From NCBI RefSeq assembly GCF_963664135.1, contig NZ_OY760905.1:1240001-1304000 (forward strand): DNA of 64,000 nucleotides. Direction: 5' to 3'. Position numbers and translations under genes: made by a program. Below, one piece after another: positions 61,164 to 64,000 of the stretch. Source of the stretch: an uncultured Acetobacterium sp. (lineage in GTDB: Bacteria > Bacillota > Clostridia > Eubacteriales > Eubacteriaceae). The first letter of the stretch is position 1. Each line of letters begins with the position of its first letter. Below the pieces are notes generated by a model. The model did no database searches and was not told the origin of the DNA. It worked only from the letters and a program-made list of their open reading frames with translations.

Positions 61164-62537
61164 ATGAATGATCGTGTGAAAAAATTACAAGATGAAAGAA
61201 CTCAGTTGTTCACTGATTTATACACCGGCACGATTCCTAAACGAATTCCCATTAATACGGCGCTTCCCTTGGAATGTATGATTGAATATTCTGGCAAAGA
61301 TTTGGGAAGAACACAGTGGAGCCGAGAAGGCGTAAAAGAGATTTATGAAAAAGCGCTTGAGATTACTTGTAGCGATGCTTATCCAGCAAATTTTTCTCGT
61401 TACCCAGCTCACTTCCACATCCTAAAATCGATCGGTTTTAGGATGGGTTCCAACGGGATTATTCAACATCCCGAAATATCCGGCATGTTGCCGGAAGATT
61501 ACGATGAATTTATAAAAAATCCTTATGATTGTCTAATGGAGAATATTTTTCCCCGACTCTATCCCGCTTTAGACACCGAACCTGTTCATCGATCCATGGT
61601 TCTGGCGAAGGCAATGAAAGCTTATTATGAGTATATTGAGTTTTATGCTGGAATTGATCAGGAGTTAATCAATGAATATGGATTTTTTGTTCCACCTCCT
61701 GGTTCGAGCACCGGAGGAACAACCCCTTTTGATTTTTTAGCCGATTTTCCCAGAGGATTCAAGGGAATAACCATGGATATCAAGCGCTGCCCTGAAAAAA
61801 TTCTTGAAGCTTGCGAAGCGATTCTTCCCTTATCAATAAAAAAAGGAACCCCCATAAAAGCCTCTCCATTGGGTTCCAATTTTATTGCGCTACATATGGC
61901 TACCTATTTAAGAACCAAAGATTTCGAAAAATACTACTGGCCGACTTTCTATAAACTCGTTCACGGTTTAGCTGAAAAAGGACAGACTTGTCACATTTTC
62001 TGCGAAGATAACTGGATGCGCTATCTGGATTATCTCTACGAAATGCCCCAGGGCACCCGTTTTTATTTTGAGTACGGCGATCCAAAATTGGTAAAAGAAA
62101 AGCTTGGTAAAAAACATATTATCTCCGGTTTTTATCCCATTACTTACTTGAAAACAGCAACCAAAGAACAATGCATTGATAAAGCCAAAGAGCTCATTGA
62201 TATCCTGGCTCCTGGAGGAAATTACTGGTTCACCTTTGATAAAAGTCCCGTTTCTCTTAATACAATCAATCCTGAGAACTATTTAGCGGTTCTCGAGTAT
62301 GTTCGGGATAACGGAAGCTATCACAATGCCGGTGACAAAGTTTGGACGCAACCAAAAGAGGCTTCTATTGAACCGATTCTAAAAAATATTCCTGAGTTTA
62401 AAAGTAAATATTATACGCCATATGAAGAATATGAAAGACTCAACCCACCTCCAAGACCTGATCTCAATGATATCATTGGTCAAAAAATGCAGCAATATGA
62501 GGACATGCTCTTCAATATGCTGCTGATGATGTGCTAA
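61164..62537 (+). CDS. UroD-family methyltransferase (MtaA/MtbA-like superfamily)
   Basis: Uroporphyrinogen decarboxylase-fold protein (457 residues). In acetogens, such proteins usually transfer methyl groups to or from corrinoid proteins. Visible segments: SGKDLGRTQWSREGVKEIYE, PPPGSSTGGTTPFDFLADFP, GQTCHIFCEDNWMRYLDYL and KKHIISGFYPITYLKT. A His/Cys zinc-type pair could be HIFC (about 283-286). ATG 61164 has AAAGGAG before it; an upstream ATG in frame is unlikely. The substrate is unknown. It is divergent from an MFS gene and convergent with a TetR gene. Confidence 0.83.
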   Translation: MNDRVKKLQDERTQLFTDLYTGTIPKRIPINTALPLECMIEYSGKDLGRTQWSREGVKEIYEKALEITCSDAYPANFSRYPAHFHILKSIGFRMGSNGIIQHPEISGMLPEDYDEFIKNPYDCLMENIFPRLYPALDTEPVHRSMVLAKAMKAYYEYIEFYAGIDQELINEYGFFVPPPGSSTGGTTPFDFLADFPRGFKGITMDIKRCPEKILEACEAILPLSIKKGTPIKASPLGSNFIALHMATYLRTKDFEKYYWPTFYKLVHGLAEKGQTCHIFCEDNWMRYLDYLYEMPQGTRFYFEYGDPKLVKEKLGKKHIISGFYPITYLKTATKEQCIDKAKELIDILAPGGNYWFTFDKSPVSLNTINPENYLAVLEYVRDNGSYHNAGDKVWTQPKEASIEPILKNIPEFKSKYYTPYEEYERLNPPPRPDLNDIIGQKMQQYEDMLFNMLLMMC

Positions 62538-62561
62538 CCTGACAAAGACTAACTAAATAAT

Positions 62562-62612
62562 ATCAGGCCAATACTATTTATAACCATCATTCGGCAATAG
62601 TATTGGCCTGAT
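62562..62612. terminator. Bidirectional terminator
   Basis: A 17-bp perfect stem (62562-62578 / 62596-62612) between the convergent UroD-type and TetR genes. Confidence 0.85.
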
Positions 62613-62652
62613 AAAATTATTTATTATATGGTTTTTGAATTGATCACAACAA

Positions 62653-63315
62653 TTATCTCACGATAAAGTTTTTCTCAACTTTAACTTCTATTTCATCAAT
62701 CATTTTCCGAGACGCTTCAATACATTGATCAATAAAATCATTTTCAAAACGCAGACTTTGGAAAAGCAAACGAATTTCTAACTCGGCCAGATATTCGCTA
62801 CTGCAATCTAAATAACCATCATCTCGCGAAACGTGGAGTCCATGAACCACAGCAAGATTTGCCAGTGCCAGTGCCTTTACCTCTAGCCGCTCAAGTCCAA
62901 GTTTATAAGAGCGATTGATATTTTCAACAAAGCCGACCGAAGCACTTTCGTTTTTCATCAAAATATTTGTATCACACAGTTCATGATAAAACTGATTCAA
63001 ATGTCGATTCAATCGGCAATTGCGATTTTGAACTCGGTATTCTATTGCTGTTTTCAAAACAACATTGCAACCTGGAAATTTCTCATTGATGGAATTTTGG
63101 GTTCTGACTTTATTGGCAACCATATATTCATTGTATATTTCCAGTGCCAGGTTGTTTTTGTTTTTAAAATAATAGGCCACCATGGCTTTATTGGTGTCCG
63201 ATTCCTGGGCAATTTCTGCTAAAGTCGTCTTAATAAAACCATGTTCATAGAATAATTGTTTAGCAGTTACATATATTTTATGCTTTGTTTGCAATCCTGC
63301 TTTATAGTTTCCCAA
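62653..63315 (-). CDS. TetR-family regulator
   Basis: DNA-binding repressor-type protein (220 residues). The N-terminal helix-turn-helix is typical: KHKIYVTAKQLFYEHGFIKT, TTLAEIAQESDTNKAMVAYY, FKNKNNLALEIYNEY. The ligand domain follows (about 60-210) and has no specific signature. The start is taken as a TTG at 63315 because GAGGAG lies 7 bases before it; an ATG seven codons upstream overlaps that site. It lies next to the UroD-type/MFS pair and may bind the repeated 14-mer there. Confidence 0.9.
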   Translation of the reverse strand: MGNYKAGLQTKHKIYVTAKQLFYEHGFIKTTLAEIAQESDTNKAMVAYYFKNKNNLALEIYNEYMVANKVRTQNSINEKFPGCNVVLKTAIEYRVQNRNCRLNRHLNQFYHELCDTNILMKNESASVGFVENINRSYKLGLERLEVKALALANLAVVHGLHVSRDDGYLDCSSEYLAELEIRLLFQSLRFENDFIDQCIEASRKMIDEIEVKVEKNFIVR

Positions 63316-63349
63316 GCATTTTCTCCTCACTTTCATTTATCATTCATTT

Positions 63350-63540
63350 AGGCAATTGCGAAATTTAAAAATATCGAACAACGGTTGCTTTGGGTGCAGT
63401 TTCCACAAACAATTTCGTAATGTGTAGGCGAACAGTTCATCGAACTGTCCGTCGTACAGTGTAGAAATTCGCATTGCGATTTCTTCTGGTTGTTTCGTGC
63501 GAAACTGCGCACAAAGCTCACGACACTTTCCGCAATCAGT
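63350..63540. repeat. Repeat family B, copy 2
   Basis: About 191 bp, inverted relative to the copy at 51371. It has ends GGCAATTGCGAAA and TTTCCGCAATC and the shared core GGCGAACAGTTCATCGAACTG. It contains a short internal insert relative to copy 1 (around 63470-63490). It fills most of the gap between the TetR gene and polC. No coding capacity. Confidence 0.78.
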
Positions 63541-63652
63541 TAATCATTCATTGCGTATATTCTACCACAAAATAATTCTTTAACAGATATTATTCGATTA
63601 TTTGTATTTTTTTATAACCAGTCAATTAACGATGTTACCACTTTCCCCAACA

Positions 63653-64000
63653 TTAAAAAAACGCAATCTGATTCGATGCTGGTAACTGGTTTAAACAGCC
63701 CTGTTTTTCCAGTGTTTCGATCACCGATTTACTGATCTTTGTCCGCGCCTGTAAATCCTCACGGGACATATAAGGGCGAATCTGGGCTTCTTCAAAAATT
63801 CGCTGGGCGGCCTTATCACCAATTCCTTCCAAGGCATTTAAAGGCGGCAGTAAAGCATCGCCAATAATCCGGAATTGACTGAAATTGGACTCATAGACGT
63901 CCACATTTTTGAAGGTGTAACCACGGCACATCATTTCATGGGCTATTTCCAGCACCGTCAGTAAGGATTTCTCTTTGTTGGACGCTTTGGTGCCCAGATC
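63653..64000 (-). CDS. polC: DNA polymerase III PolC, C-terminal end
   Basis: The last 115 codons of the Gram-positive replicative polymerase; the rest lies beyond the window. The frame continues through the edge (KASNKEKSLLTVLEIAHEMM). The PolC C-terminal pattern is clear: CRGYTFKNVDVYESNFSQFR, LPPLNALEGIGDKAAQRIFE, SREDLQARTKISKSVIETL and the final LPASNQIAFF. This marks the host as a low-GC Gram-positive lineage. Confidence 0.95.
   Translation of the reverse strand, partial: DLGTKASNKEKSLLTVLEIAHEMMCRGYTFKNVDVYESNFSQFRIIGDALLPPLNALEGIGDKAAQRIFEEAQIRPYMSREDLQARTKISKSVIETLEKQGCLNQLPASNQIAFF

Noticed and set aside
1..64000. Prophage, transposase genes, rRNA or tRNA genes
   Set aside because: I looked for integrase, transposase, capsid or terminase-like proteins and for tRNA-like cloverleaf sequences and saw none.

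Overview
The window reads as chromosomal DNA of a low-GC anaerobic Firmicute, most likely an acetogen of the Eubacteriaceae close to Acetobacterium. This rests on a PolC-type polymerase, HPr kinase, a single-chain GlyRS under a T-box, a pyrrolysine-free MttB-type methyltransferase with its corrinoid protein and pterin methyltransferase, a second corrinoid protein, and an ethanolamine microcompartment locus run by an EutV/EutW antitermination pair. The genus is an inference from gene content; no marker was compared with a database. Almost all genes lie on the minus strand.

Region 1 (1-6.9 kb): a flagellar operon, fliK-flgD-(TIGR02530-like)-flgE-flbD-fliM-fliY, read leftwards and cut by the window edge. 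Its leader contains a convincing cyclic-di-GMP-I riboswitch followed by an intrinsic terminator, behind a consensus promoter. Region 2 (7.1-31.6 kb): housekeeping genes. These are T-box-controlled glyS, a four-cluster ferredoxin, prfA, a DegV protein, a PHP phosphoesterase, hprK, uvrC, a cold-shock gene with a terminator-like leader, feoA-feoB-Cys-rich peptide under a Fur-box promoter, uvrB-uvrA, and ftsE-ftsX-M23 peptidase-ctpA with a second M23 paralogue. An iron-containing alcohol dehydrogenase follows, and dxr lies on the other strand at 31.8-33.0 kb.

Region 3 (33.1-53.7 kb) is the accessory core, a hybrid Eut/Pdu bacterial microcompartment locus. In transcription order: shell protein, eutN, pduS (broken by a frameshift), pduT, eutQ, eutM; then eutS, eutP, eutV, eutW; then eutA, eutB, eutC, eutL, an EutK-like shell protein, eutE, a second eutM, eutT, pduL, a TIGR02536-like protein and an APC permease. 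A PocR/AraC regulator with an orphan corrinoid protein follows. Three dual-hairpin ANTAR targets overlap intrinsic terminators, one before the first shell gene and two in tandem between eutW and eutA. EutW/EutV should therefore sense ethanolamine and let transcription through. EutBC (with EutT-made adenosylcobalamin and EutA reactivation) would release acetaldehyde inside the shell; EutE and PduL would turn it into acetyl-phosphate, and PduS/PduT would carry electrons across the shell.

Region 4 (53.7-63.3 kb): a methyl-transfer block. An operon of APH-type kinase, EamA transporter, small winged-helix protein, MttB-type methyltransferase, corrinoid protein and methyl-THF methyltransferase looks like a quaternary-amine demethylation module. 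Next to it are a divergent MFS transporter and UroD-type methyltransferase whose promoters share a 14-bp repeat, and a TetR regulator. The right edge holds the 3' end of polC.

Several families of small non-coding inverted-repeat elements (about 65-210 bp) are scattered in intergenic gaps, including inside the eut operons. No CRISPR array, rRNA, tRNA, transposase or prophage gene was seen.
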